Program-made: the position numbers and the translations under genes
Assembly (NCBI RefSeq): GCF_024297185.1
Contig: NZ_JANCTD010000006.1
Location: 62,001-126,000 of the forward strand
Direction of reading: 5' to 3'
DNA from: Lewinella sp. JB7
GTDB lineage: Bacteria > Bacteroidota > Bacteroidia > Chitinophagales > Saprospiraceae
Length of the DNA: 64,000 bases
Shown here: positions 26,437 to 36,500 of the stretch, piece by piece
How the letters are laid out: each line of letters opens with the position of its first letter
Numbering within the stretch: the stretch's first letter is position 1
Notes under the pieces: generated by a model
Seen by the model: the letters and a program-made list of their open reading frames with translations, nothing else
Told to the model about the DNA's origin: nothing
The model's database searches: none

Positions 26437-27174
26437 ATGAATACGCGCACATCTTTCGGTTGGTTATTCCTGCTTGCCCTTCTCTGCTGGACGCCCCTAT
26501 CCTCCCAGGTACTCGCGCAGGGCGACATGGACGGGTCCACGGAGAACGAAGCACCGAAAATCCTGCTGCGGGAGGGCGCCCAGCTGAGTTTACAGTTCTT
26601 ACCGGGCGACGCCGATCCGGTTACCGAAGACATGCAGCAGGCTAACGCCCGCACCTACCACCTGGAGGGCGAACGGGGCCGTCACGAGCATATGGACCTG
26701 CGCCTGACGGTATCCCCCAGTACCGACGCCCGGTCGCTGGACGATGACGGCAATTCCAGCGAACTGGACGCCGACTACGTGATCCTCGAAACCGGTAAGC
26801 AGGTTACGGAAGACTGGCTGCAACCCGGCACCATCTTCGGTTTTCACCACATCGCGCTCAAACCCGACGTGGATAGGGACGAATTCGAGCGGTTCATCCG
26901 CGACGTCTGGGCACCTACCCAGTCCGATGCCTTGCCCGACTCCAAGATTATATTCCTGAAGAGCATCCGGGGCGACCGGGAAGGCGAATACAGCTTCGTC
27001 TGGATCATCGATTCCGAGGAGACCCGCGATTATTATTTCCCCCAGTCGGGCGTTCCCTCCAAAATGTACACCGAGTTCGAAAAGGGCTGGTTATGGATCA
27101 ATGCCGATGACCAGATGGGCAAATACGTGTCGACGGAGGAGGAGGGGGAGTTCACCGATTTCGTCGTCCGGTAG
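26437..27174 (+). CDS. Exported protein of unknown function
   Basis: Protein of 245 residues with a clear signal peptide (MNTRTSFGWLFLLALLCWTPLSSQVLAQ) and no lipobox. The mature N-terminal part is acidic and rich in Asp and Glu. Residues ~125-210 (GFHHIALKPDVDRDEFERFI..., then IIFLKSIRGDREGEYSFVWII) have the strand-helix pattern of a ferredoxin-like or dimeric alpha-beta barrel domain, but this is only a shape resemblance. No family is recognised. It is transcribed away from the Crp/Fnr gene and stands alone. Confidence 0.6.
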   Translation: MNTRTSFGWLFLLALLCWTPLSSQVLAQGDMDGSTENEAPKILLREGAQLSLQFLPGDADPVTEDMQQANARTYHLEGERGRHEHMDLRLTVSPSTDARSLDDDGNSSELDADYVILETGKQVTEDWLQPGTIFGFHHIALKPDVDRDEFERFIRDVWAPTQSDALPDSKIIFLKSIRGDREGEYSFVWIIDSEETRDYYFPQSGVPSKMYTEFEKGWLWINADDQMGKYVSTEEEGEFTDFVVR

Positions 27175-27475
27175 AGCGTGCCGGGGGGTGGCGGGGCCGC
27201 GGGTGCAACGTTTTTTCCCGAGGAGCCGGACCCAACGGGTAGCGCGAACGGATGCATATCTCTCAATCAGGGTATAGCCTGGGTTCAACGAGCCGCGCCG
27301 GCTTGGCGCGGGGCCGTCAGCCTGCTTATACTTGAAGCAGTCACGGTGCGTGCCCGGTGGGACGCTCCTGGCCCAACACTTCCGTGTTGTTTCTATGTGA
27401 TTGTGATGGTACGCACCGAGGTTCGACGATGGAGTCGTACCCCGGTGCCTTTCACCTTTATCCCCGCTACGGTCC
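27175..27475. other. 301-base intergenic region with repeat motif and hairpins
   Basis: No gene is seen. It holds the long-form dispersed motif (27190-27210) followed by a T-run, and a short hairpin CCGCGCC/GGCGCGG at 27293-27311. The region lies directly before the first sulfatase of the polysaccharide locus, so it probably contains that gene's promoter, but no clear -33/-7 pair was found. Confidence 0.4.
27190..27210 (+). repeat. Dispersed GC-rich motif, long form (copy B)
   Basis: Starts with GGCGGGGCCGCGGGTGC and extends through AACG, then a run of six T. It matches 20 of 21 bases of the copy at 15911-15931. Confidence 0.5.
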
Positions 27476-29515
27476 ATGACGCTTCGCCTCTTCCGGCTCC
27501 TCCTTTTACTGACGCTCGTTCCGGCTGGTCACCTACTGGCACAACTCAGCCGGCCCAACATCATTTTTATTCTTACCGACGATCTCGGGTACGGCGACGT
27601 CGGAGCCTTCTCTAACTCCCCGGTGGCCTACGGCGGCGATCGCCGGTTCGACACCCCCCACCTCGATCGCATGGCCGCCTCCGGCATGCTGCTGACGGAT
27701 CACTACGTCAGCGGACCGGTCTGCGCTCCTTCCCGCGCCTCCTTCCTGCTCGGATTGCACCAGGGACATTCCCCGGTACGTAACAACCAGTTCGACAAGG
27801 AACTTCCCGCCGGACTGAACGTAGCCTCCCTACTCGCGGGCGCGGGTTACCGGACCGTCCACGTGGGCAAGTACGGACTGGCCAGTAAGCGGGGCTCGGC
27901 GCTGGCCGGTCATCCCCTGCGCCGCGGTTTCACGGACTTTTACGGCTTCCTGCACCACATTGACGGCCACGAACACTACCCGCGTAACGGTACGACGGAA
28001 AAACAATCGCTGGTAGTGGACGGCTACGAACCCGTGTTGCGGGGCACCGAGAAAACCTACACCACCGATCTCTTCACCGCCCGGGCGAAGGCTTACCTCA
28101 TCGAGCAGCAGCGGGCGCGGCCGGAGCAGCCCCTGTTCATGTATCTGGCGTACGATACCCCCCACAGTAAGTTGCAGTTGCCCCCCGGCCCCTACCCGGA
28201 AGGCTACGGCCTGGACGGGGGCCTGGTGTACACCGGTCCGGATGATCCCGAAACGCCCCACGTCAATACCGCGCGGGGAACGATCGACAGTTATGTTCAC
28301 CCCGACTACCGCGACCGGGACTGGCCCCCGGCGGAGAAGGTATTCGCCAGTATGGTGCGTCGCATCGATACGGCCGTAGGCGATCTGCTGCAGTTGCTGG
28401 TGGACCTGGAAATTGACGATAATACCATCGTCGTCTTCAGTTCCGACAACGGACCCCACAACGTCAACGGGCAGGATCCTACGTGGTTCCGGTCCTACGG
28501 CCCCTTCACCGGCATCAAGCGCGATATGTACGAAGGCGGCATCCGGGTACCGACCATCGCGCGCTGGCCGGGACGGATCGCGGCCGGAACCGCTTCGGCC
28601 GAACCCGTAGGCAACTGGGACTGGCTGGCGACCTTCGCCGAGCTGGCTCGGGTTCCCGTGCCGGCCTTTTCCGACGGCGTCTCACTGGCCCCGCTCCTGA
28701 CGGGAGACTCGAGCACCCTGTCCCGCGAGTACCTGTACTGGGAGTACTTCCATCCGGGCAAGACGCCCCCCTACGCCGATTTCCCCGCCCCCACCCGGGA
28801 TCGCCGGCGCGGCGAGATGCAGGCCGTACGCATCGGTCGGTATAAGGGCGTCCGCTTTGATATCCAGCGCGGGGATGCCCCCTTCGAGATCTACGACTTG
28901 GTGAACGATCGGTCCGAGTCGACTAACCTCGCTTCCCGTATGCCCGACCTGGAGCGACGCATGCGAGAGATCAGCCGCCGCGCCCGAATGGCCGATACCT
29001 CCGCCGTACGCCCCTACGACACCCTGCTGGTTCCGGCGGTCTCCGAACCCAATGAATTACGGCCGGGGGTGGTACGCCGGAATTTCGAGATCAACGGCAC
29101 CTGGATACCGGAGCGACCCGACTACGGGCCGGAGGTTATGGTGGAGCACGACGGTCCGGCCCTGACTGGAGCCACCGGTCTTCCTACCGGTAGGGGGTAC
29201 GAATGGACGGCCTTCCTCCGGATACCCCGCGACGGAGCGTACACCTTCGAACTGACCGCCGACGGCGCGGCCTACGTACGGCTACATGATATCCATCTGT
29301 TGCGCAACGAGCCGCCGCTCCGGCCGACCCCGAACTCCGCGCGGGTGTGGCTGGCGGCCGGACTACACCCCATCACGGTGCGCTACATCCCCGCTACGGG
29401 CACTAAGCCGGTGTTTGCTCTCCGCTGGACGGTCCCCGACGGTGCTCCGGCCCTTATTCCTTCCGGGGCATTTCACTACAGTCCCGCACTGGTCGCTCAT
29501 CCTCGCTTCCGCTGA
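27476..29515 (+). CDS. Secreted sulfatase with C-terminal PA14-like domain
   Basis: Type I sulfatase of 679 residues with a signal peptide ending near SLAQ-type residues (LVPAGHLLAQ). The metal site is IIFILTDDLGYGD. The formylglycine motif is canonical CAPSR (Cys83). HVGKYGLASK, VFSSDNGPH and MYEGGIRVPTIARWPG follow as in family S1. Residues ~530-675 resemble a PA14 domain (YEWTAFLRIPRDGAYTFELTADG), a sugar-binding module in many glycan enzymes. It removes sulfate esters from a glycan, probably in the periplasm or outside the cell. The 1,324-residue sulfatase-hydrolase gene follows 14 bases later, so the two form an operon. Confidence 0.9.
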   Translation: MTLRLFRLLLLLTLVPAGHLLAQLSRPNIIFILTDDLGYGDVGAFSNSPVAYGGDRRFDTPHLDRMAASGMLLTDHYVSGPVCAPSRASFLLGLHQGHSPVRNNQFDKELPAGLNVASLLAGAGYRTVHVGKYGLASKRGSALAGHPLRRGFTDFYGFLHHIDGHEHYPRNGTTEKQSLVVDGYEPVLRGTEKTYTTDLFTARAKAYLIEQQRARPEQPLFMYLAYDTPHSKLQLPPGPYPEGYGLDGGLVYTGPDDPETPHVNTARGTIDSYVHPDYRDRDWPPAEKVFASMVRRIDTAVGDLLQLLVDLEIDDNTIVVFSSDNGPHNVNGQDPTWFRSYGPFTGIKRDMYEGGIRVPTIARWPGRIAAGTASAEPVGNWDWLATFAELARVPVPAFSDGVSLAPLLTGDSSTLSREYLYWEYFHPGKTPPYADFPAPTRDRRRGEMQAVRIGRYKGVRFDIQRGDAPFEIYDLVNDRSESTNLASRMPDLERRMREISRRARMADTSAVRPYDTLLVPAVSEPNELRPGVVRRNFEINGTWIPERPDYGPEVMVEHDGPALTGATGLPTGRGYEWTAFLRIPRDGAYTFELTADGAAYVRLHDIHLLRNEPPLRPTPNSARVWLAAGLHPITVRYIPATGTKPVFALRWTVPDGAPALIPSGAFHYSPALVAHPRFR

Positions 29516-29529
29516 TTTAACCCTCCCCT

Positions 29530-32500
29530 ATGTTTTCCGTTATTCGCGCCTGCTGTCTACTCTTCGTCCTGTTACTGCTCGCGACCTGCGCCACCCGCAC
29601 CGCTACCCCGACGGCCACGCCAGACGCCGACCGGCCCAATATTGTACTGATTGTAGCCGATGACCTCGGATGGATGGATACGGGATTTATGGGAAGTACC
29701 CGCTACCACACCCCTAATCTCGATCGCCTGAGTGCGCAGAGCATCCTGTTTACCGATGCTTACGCCAGTGCGGCCAACTGCGCACCGAGTCGGGCGGGAA
29801 TGTTTACCGGACGCTACGCCTCCTACCATGGGGTGCATACGGTAAGCCCCTCCGACCGGGGCGACGTCCGGACCCGCCGCCTCATACCCATCGTGAACAA
29901 GGATGTACCGGCAGATTCCCTGGAACTGCTGTCGACTTACCTGCAGCGCAACGGTTACCGCACCGGCACCTTCGGAAAGTGGCACCTCGGCGCGGACCCT
30001 ATGTTCCAGGGTTTCGACCGCAATGTGGGGGGAGGCGCGACGGGTAATCCGAAGGGAACTTACTTTAGCCCCTACAACATTCCCCACATTACGGACGGTC
30101 CCGTGGGAGAATACCTCCCCGATCGGCTCACCGACGAGGCCATCACGTTCATGGGGGAAGGGAATGAAGATCCCTTCTTTCTGTACCTCCCCTTCTACAC
30201 GGTCCACAGCCCCCTCCAGGCGCCCGATACGACGGTGGCCCGCTACCTGCGGCGGCCCGACATTGCGAATAAGCAGCAGGCGACCTACGCCGCCATGGTC
30301 GAGTTGATGGACCGCAATATCGGTCGCCTCCTCGCCGAACTGGACCGGCTCGACCTGGCCGATAACACCATCCTGGTGTTCACTTCCGATAACGGGGGGG
30401 TCGACAAGATCAGCGACCAGGCACCCCTGCGGGCGGGGAAGGGCGCCTACTACGAAGGGGGCACCCGCGTACCCCTTTTGGTTCGGTGGCCGGGAAAGAT
30501 CGCTCCGCGCCGGGATTCCACTCCGGTAACCAACCTCGACTTCTACCCCACCCTCGCATCCCTGACCGGATCGCCCACGCCCCGCCATCCACTCGACGGC
30601 GCCGACCTCAGCAGCCTACTGTTGCACGGGGAAGCGTTGGCCGAGCGCCCGCTGTACTGGCACTTTCCGATCTACCTGGAATTGTACCAAAAAACCGGCG
30701 CGGAGAGCCGCGACCCCCTCTTTAGGACCCGGCCGGGTACTACCCTGCGGCAGGGAAAATGGAAGCTGCACGAGTACTTTGAGGACGGGGGCGTGGAACT
30801 TTACGATCTGGAAAGCGACCCGGGTGAATCCCGGAATTTGAGCGAGCGGCACCCCGAAGTGACCAGCCGGCTGCTCGCCCAAATGCGCGACTGGAGAGCA
30901 CGCACCGCCGCGCCCGTACCGGATCAGCCGAATCCCCACTACGACGCCGACTACGAACGGGAAGCCATCCGTCAGCTGGGCACAGTCACGGCCGACATTC
31001 AGACCCGGGAAGGCCACCCCCTGGAGCGCGGCAGCAGCGGTTTTAACGTACGGATCGCGGACAAGGTCTGGAGCTACACCCATCCTGATTTCCGGGAAGC
31101 ATTCCGCCAGACCCAACCCGGTTGGCTTCGCTACTTCAGTGGCACGATGGGAGATGCCTTCAGCGCCGCTACGGGACTGTACGACAAGGACTACGCGCTG
31201 ATGATGGATCACCAGAAGCAGTACTTCACGGGTTATGCGTTCACGGCCATGAAGGGGCCTCACTTAATTTCCGATCTCAACGACCTGCTGGGCGAGCACG
31301 GGGCGAAATTGGTGGTAACGGTTAATGGCTTCACCGAAAGTCCGGAAGTGACCCGGGAGCTCGCCCGCTTCTGTAAAAATCACCACATCGAGGTGGTCGG
31401 ATGGCAGTTCTGCAACGAACCCTACTTCTACGTACCCGCCCGTGATCGGTACTGGTGGAACGACGGCTACGATTACGCCCGCAAGATGAAACCGCACGCT
31501 GACGCTATCCGGGAGATATTTCCGGACGCGCAAATCGCCCTGAACTTTACCTGGGACGGCATCTGGGACTTCGCCAAGGAGATCAACCGCTACCAACGGG
31601 AGCACGGTGCCTACTGGAACGTCTTCTCGAAACACTCTTACGCACCCCACGTAGGCAAGACCGAAGATTTCACCGCGGCTTACGAGCGTGCAAATACCGC
31701 CGTGCTCCGGGTAACTTCCCCCGAGGCCATGCGGGAAATCGAGGATTACACCCAACCCGATATTCCTCTGCTCATTACGGAGTTCGGGGTCTGGAACCGG
31801 GGACTCAGCGAGGTTCAGTCGGGGATCTACCTGGCCGAATACACGCTGCGGCAACTCGGCCACCCGAATGCGTGGTACATCGGCAGTCATGAGATCAGCA
31901 GCCGTGCCCAACCCATTAACGACCGCAAGGCCGAGCTGCTTGCCGCCTGGGAAGCCGGACGCAAGATCGAAACGGACTCCCTGCGTACGGGCGTGCGCCT
32001 GCACCCCCGGGGAAAGGCGCTCCGCCTGGTCCACGAAGCCACCAACCGCAGCAACCATACTTGGGATGTCCGGCTCGACAACGTGCCCTCCGTACCGGGT
32101 CAAGCGGGCACCATCCTTACGGGTGCCTACGCGCGCGCGTTACGCGGCATGGGGGACCGCGATTTCCTGTTGGTTACCAACCGGTCCGACGAACTCCGCC
32201 CCCTCGATCTCCGGATCGACGGCCGCCCCCTGCCCGGCACGGTTCGTCGTCAGTACTTCACCACCACCGATAAGCAGGCGGAGGATTTTCCGCTGCTCGA
32301 TGATGAAGTCGCCGTATCCACCCTCCAGCTACTGCCCAATAGCGTCATGTTGCTGTCGTGGCCCAACCAGCGGGCAAGCCCTCCCCCGCCCACGCGGGTG
32401 TACCGCCTCGAAAACGGGCGGGAATCCGTCACCCTGGACTGGGCACCGGTAGAAGAAGCCACCGGTTACCGGATCACGTACGGCGTGGCCGGGGATGCCG

Positions 32501-33504
32501 GGCGTACCGTGGACGTCGCCGCTCCGACTACGACCTATACCCTGAAGGAGTTACGGGCGGGAGAGGACTACCGGTTCACGGTGACTGCGCTGAACGGGTA
32601 CGGCCCGGCTCCCGCGAGTCCGCCCGTATCCGTCCGTCAGCAACGGCCCGGGCGCCCCGCCTTTTTCCAGACCGCGACCCGCGACACCACCCTCACCGTA
32701 CAGTGGCGGAGCGTGCCCGACGCGAACGGTTACCGACTCGACGTGACCGACCTGACGACCGGTAAATCCGAAACCTTCGATGCCGGCCGGGCCTTCGGCT
32801 ACCGGGTCGATGAGGGGCAGTACGGCCATTCCTACCGGGTCACGGTCACCGCCTACAACGGCTGGGGCGACGGCGCGGCATCCGAACCGGTGACTCTTAC
32901 CCCCAACCGCGACCTGCCGCTGCCCGCCCGCAACATTTCAGCAACCGAAACGGCGGAGGGTAAGGTGCGTTTGTCCTGGATCAGTCAGAGCGATAGCGCC
33001 CGCTTTCGGGTGTACCGGGGTGAGCAACCCTACCGCTACCAAGCCTTGGCCGAAGGGATCTCCGACACGACCTACGTCGACGATTCCCGCGTGCCGGGTC
33101 GCCTTTATTTCTATACGGTGAGGGCATACAATGCGGCCGGTGAATCGAACTACTTTCCCAACGTCGCGACCGTCATCGAGCGCGACGCGGCAATGCGCCT
33201 GGCCGTAACGGAAATTCACGGCGACGACACGGGCGACTGGGTAGTCTCGGTGACCGTCGAAGGAGTCGTGATCGCGGGCCGGACGGCGGCGGGCATTGCC
33301 CTGAGCGATGTCTCCTACCTCAACGTGGAAGAAACCGAAGTGCCCGCGACCGCCCGACATCCGGAACGCGGGGAGTTTACCGTACGCATACCCGCGGATA
33401 AACTGCGGGCGGGTAAAACCTACGCCCTGCGGGCCTATCTCGATGGCCCGGACGGACGGGTGTACAGCGATCCCCCCTACCGTAATATCACGGTTTCGAA
33501 GTGA
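29530..33504 (+). CDS. Sulfatase-glycoside hydrolase-like fusion lipoprotein with fibronectin type III repeats
   Basis: Multidomain enzyme of 1,324 residues. The N-terminus (CCLLFVLLLLATCATRT) looks like a lipoprotein signal. Residues ~35-475 are an S1-type sulfatase with IVLIVADDLGWMD, the canonical CAPSR (Cys84), GKWHLG and FTSDNGG. Residues ~490-860 look like a clan-A glycoside hydrolase barrel: VVGWQFCNEPYF (Glu630, candidate acid/base) and LLITEFGVWN (Glu751, candidate nucleophile). About 945-1220 hold three fibronectin type III domains (VTALNGYG, VTAYNGWG, VRAYNAAGESNYFP), and the last ~100 residues are Ig-like. One polypeptide could remove sulfate and cut the chain. The exact hydrolase family is not recognised. 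Confidence 0.82.
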   Translation: MFSVIRACCLLFVLLLLATCATRTATPTATPDADRPNIVLIVADDLGWMDTGFMGSTRYHTPNLDRLSAQSILFTDAYASAANCAPSRAGMFTGRYASYHGVHTVSPSDRGDVRTRRLIPIVNKDVPADSLELLSTYLQRNGYRTGTFGKWHLGADPMFQGFDRNVGGGATGNPKGTYFSPYNIPHITDGPVGEYLPDRLTDEAITFMGEGNEDPFFLYLPFYTVHSPLQAPDTTVARYLRRPDIANKQQATYAAMVELMDRNIGRLLAELDRLDLADNTILVFTSDNGGVDKISDQAPLRAGKGAYYEGGTRVPLLVRWPGKIAPRRDSTPVTNLDFYPTLASLTGSPTPRHPLDGADLSSLLLHGEALAERPLYWHFPIYLELYQKTGAESRDPLFRTRPGTTLRQGKWKLHEYFEDGGVELYDLESDPGESRNLSERHPEVTSRLLAQMRDWRARTAAPVPDQPNPHYDADYEREAIRQLGTVTADIQTREGHPLERGSSGFNVRIADKVWSYTHPDFREAFRQTQPGWLRYFSGTMGDAFSAATGLYDKDYALMMDHQKQYFTGYAFTAMKGPHLISDLNDLLGEHGAKLVVTVNGFTESPEVTRELARFCKNHHIEVVGWQFCNEPYFYVPARDRYWWNDGYDYARKMKPHADAIREIFPDAQIALNFTWDGIWDFAKEINRYQREHGAYWNVFSKHSYAPHVGKTEDFTAAYERANTAVLRVTSPEAMREIEDYTQPDIPLLITEFGVWNRGLSEVQSGIYLAEYTLRQLGHPNAWYIGSHEISSRAQPINDRKAELLAAWEAGRKIETDSLRTGVRLHPRGKALRLVHEATNRSNHTWDVRLDNVPSVPGQAGTILTGAYARALRGMGDRDFLLVTNRSDELRPLDLRIDGRPLPGTVRRQYFTTTDKQAEDFPLLDDEVAVSTLQLLPNSVMLLSWPNQRASPPPPTRVYRLENGRESVTLDWAPVEEATGYRITYGVAGDAGRTVDVAAPTTTYTLKELRAGEDYRFTVTALNGYGPAPASPPVSVRQQRPGRPAFFQTATRDTTLTVQWRSVPDANGYRLDVTDLTTGKSETFDAGRAFGYRVDEGQYGHSYRVTVTAYNGWGDGAASEPVTLTPNRDLPLPARNISATETAEGKVRLSWISQSDSARFRVYRGEQPYRYQALAEGISDTTYVDDSRVPGRLYFYTVRAYNAAGESNYFPNVATVIERDAAMRLAVTEIHGDDTGDWVVSVTVEGVVIAGRTAAGIALSDVSYLNVEETEVPATARHPERGEFTVRIPADKLRAGKTYALRAYLDGPDGRVYSDPPYRNITVSK

Positions 33505-33540
33505 TGAAAAAGGCACGGATTCCCACTACTGACGTGCGGC

Positions 33541-36500
33541 TTACTCCGCTACGCTCAGTCCCTTCACGTACTGGGACGGCGTGCTCCCGAATTCCTTGTG
33601 GAAGCACTTGGAAAAGTACTTCGGGTTGCTGAAGCCGGTCATATAGGCCACTTCCGACACCTGAAATTTGCACTGCTGCAGAAGCAGGGCGGACTTCTTC
33701 AGGCGGTACCGCTTGATAAAATTGGCGGGGGCTTCCTGTAGGAGGCGCTCCATATGGCGGTATAGGGTAGGCCGGCTCATGGCCAGTTCCGCCGCCAGGA
33801 ACTCGACGTTCAGTTCGCTGGAAGCGAAATGCTCCTCCATGAGATAATTGAGCCGTTGCAGAAACTGCTCGTCGGCGGAGAGCATGTCGTCCGGTTGATC
33901 CGAAGGTTCGATCCTGTAGACCCGGGGTTGATCCTCCAACTGTTGCGTGAGGCGATTGCGCTCGGCGATAAGACTTTTGATACGCCACGTAAGCAGTTCA
34001 CCGCTGAAGGGCTTTTCCATAATGTCGTTGACGCCGGCCTGCAGGGCATCGAGCTTCATGCTTTCGCTGTAGCGCCCCGTCAGCAGTAAGAAGGGTGTAC
34101 TGCGGGACGCTGGACGGGCGCGGACGTGGCGTAAGAGTTCCAGACCGTTTAATTCGGGCATGTGCAGGTCGCTCAGGATCAGGTCGGGGGTGTTCTGGGT
34201 GACCATCTCCAGGCCCTGCTGCCCGTCGGCCGCTTCCAGGACGTGAAATACGGGTTGCAGCGTATCCCGGATCAGTTCCCGGATACCGGCGTTGTCTTCT
34301 ACCACGAGCACCGTACCCCTGACCTCTCCGGCCACGGGCACCGGCGGGGAAACCAGCGTTTCGGTCGGCGAAACGGAGGTCAGGTGACCGATCGATTCAT
34401 AGAATTCTCGGCCGGCGGGAAGCACCAGTTTCACTTCGGTAAACCGGCCCTCCTCACTTTCGAGGTGGATGGTACCGTGGTGCAGATTCACGAGGCGAGC
34501 CACCAGTTCCAAGCCGATGCCCGTGCCCTCGACTTCTCCCCTGCGGGTACCTTCTGAGCGGTAGAATCGCTCGAATATCTGTTGCAGTTCTTCCTTAGCA
34601 ATCCCGATACCGGTGTCCCGGACAACCACCTGTAGTGCGGGAGCGGAGTCGGTCAGCAAGGATACGTTCAGTTCCACCACACCGCCTTCCGGCGTATACT
34701 TGATGGCATTATTGAGCAGGTTCAGCAGGATGATCTCCAGTACATTGCTGTCGAAGTATACGTCGGCACGGGTATTCGTGAATTGCCGTTGCAGGTCGAT
34801 GCCCCGAATGAGGGCCAGGTCGTGGACCCGGTCGAAGACGGACTCCAGAAAGGGTTGCAGGGCGTGGGAACGGACGAATAACTGAAAGCCACCATCCTCG
34901 GTACGCCGCAGCTTCATGACCCGGTCGGAAAGTTGTTTGAGCCGCAGCGCGTTCTGGTAAATGCGCTGCACGGCCAACTGATCGACCTCCTGCCCCTGCA
35001 TGACCCGTTCTAACGGTCCGAGGATGAGCGTCAGTCGGTTGCGCATTTCGTGGGAGATGTCCGACAGGTAGATCATTTGCCGGTTCTGTCGCCGAATGGT
35101 TGCGCGGTGACGGGCCACCTTTCGGCGCAGGCGCATCCAGTTAGCCCGGACCAGCCATCCGGCGACCAGAAGGACGAGCAGCAGCAGGCCGTACACCATC
35201 AGTGCGGTCCTGGATAGAAGGGGGTGAGCGAGCACCCGGAAGGAGAACCGGGCCGGGTGTTCGCTCCAGTATCCATCGGCATCGCTGTTGCGGATTTCGA
35301 GGGTGTACTCCCCGGCCGGAACTTCGTGGTAGGCGATCGTGCGTTCCCCCGGTTGGCCGATATTCCACCGTTCCTCCAGACCCGCAAGGCGGTAAGCGTA
35401 ACGAACCCGATCGGGTGCCGTCAGATTGAGGGAAGTTACGGACAGGGTGAAGCTGTTCTCGTCGTGAGCAAGTTCGTCGGGAAAACGGGACCGGACATCC
35501 GCGTATTCGTCGGCATCCCCCAGGGTGCGGAAGGCGGTCAGACGAACCTGGGCGTCCGACGGCGGGGCGGGGTCCGGGGTGGGAACTACCTCCGTCATAC
35601 CCACCAGGCTGCCAAAATACAGATGCCCCCGACCGTCGCGGGCAACACTCTGGTAGGAAAAATCCTGGTTGACGAAGAGTTCTTCGTCGTGGTAGCCCCA
35701 GAAGGGAAGCAAGCCCTCCGGATGATAGCGGGCCAGACCGTTGCTGGTACTCACCCACAGTTGGCCCGTTGCGGTTTCGCCGATGGAGCAGACGGTGAGG
35801 TCCGGAAGACCTTCTTCAAGACCGAACGAACGAAAGCGCTGCTCGGCTTCATCGAAGCGGGCCACTCCCCCACCCCGGGTGGCGGCCCATACGGTCCCAT
35901 GACCGTCCTCATACAGATGAAGAATTCCGTTGACGCGCAGCCCCGAATCATTTCCCTTATTGAAGACGACTACCGGGCCGTCGGGCAACTGCACCCGCTG
36001 GATGCCCCCGCCGCGGGTACCGACCCACACCCGATCCCGTGAGTCTTTCAGCAGCGCGTAGACCGGATCCTGCCCGAGGCGGGGGGCTACGGAATCGAAT
36101 ACCGGCATCCCGGGGCGGTCCGGGGGGTAGACGCTGCGGTGCAGCCCGTGTTGCCAGGTACCGATCCACCATTCGTGTGGCGCGACCTCCAGTAACGGTA
36201 TGGCAAAAGATCCCTGGCGTGACCTTTCCCGCACTGCATCGGTCATCACCCGGCCATTCGCCAGCGAGAACGACAGTACGGAGTTATCGAACGATACCCA
36301 CAGAGTAGAATCGGTAAGTTCCAGGCTGTTGATCAGTGGCTCGTCGATCCAGGCCGGAAGGTCCACGTGTTCGTAGGTATTACTCGCCGGACGAAAGGTA
36401 AACACGCCGCTGTTTTCGGTCGTGATCCAGAGGCGCTCGGACTGGCGGGCGTAGTCCAGAGTCGAAATCTTGCTGTACTCCGGCTGGTAGTGAACGTGGT

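Noticed and set aside
27175..27475. A tRNA or riboswitch before the sulfatase gene
   Set aside because: A TTCGA and several short stems occur, but no cloverleaf or known riboswitch core could be assembled.
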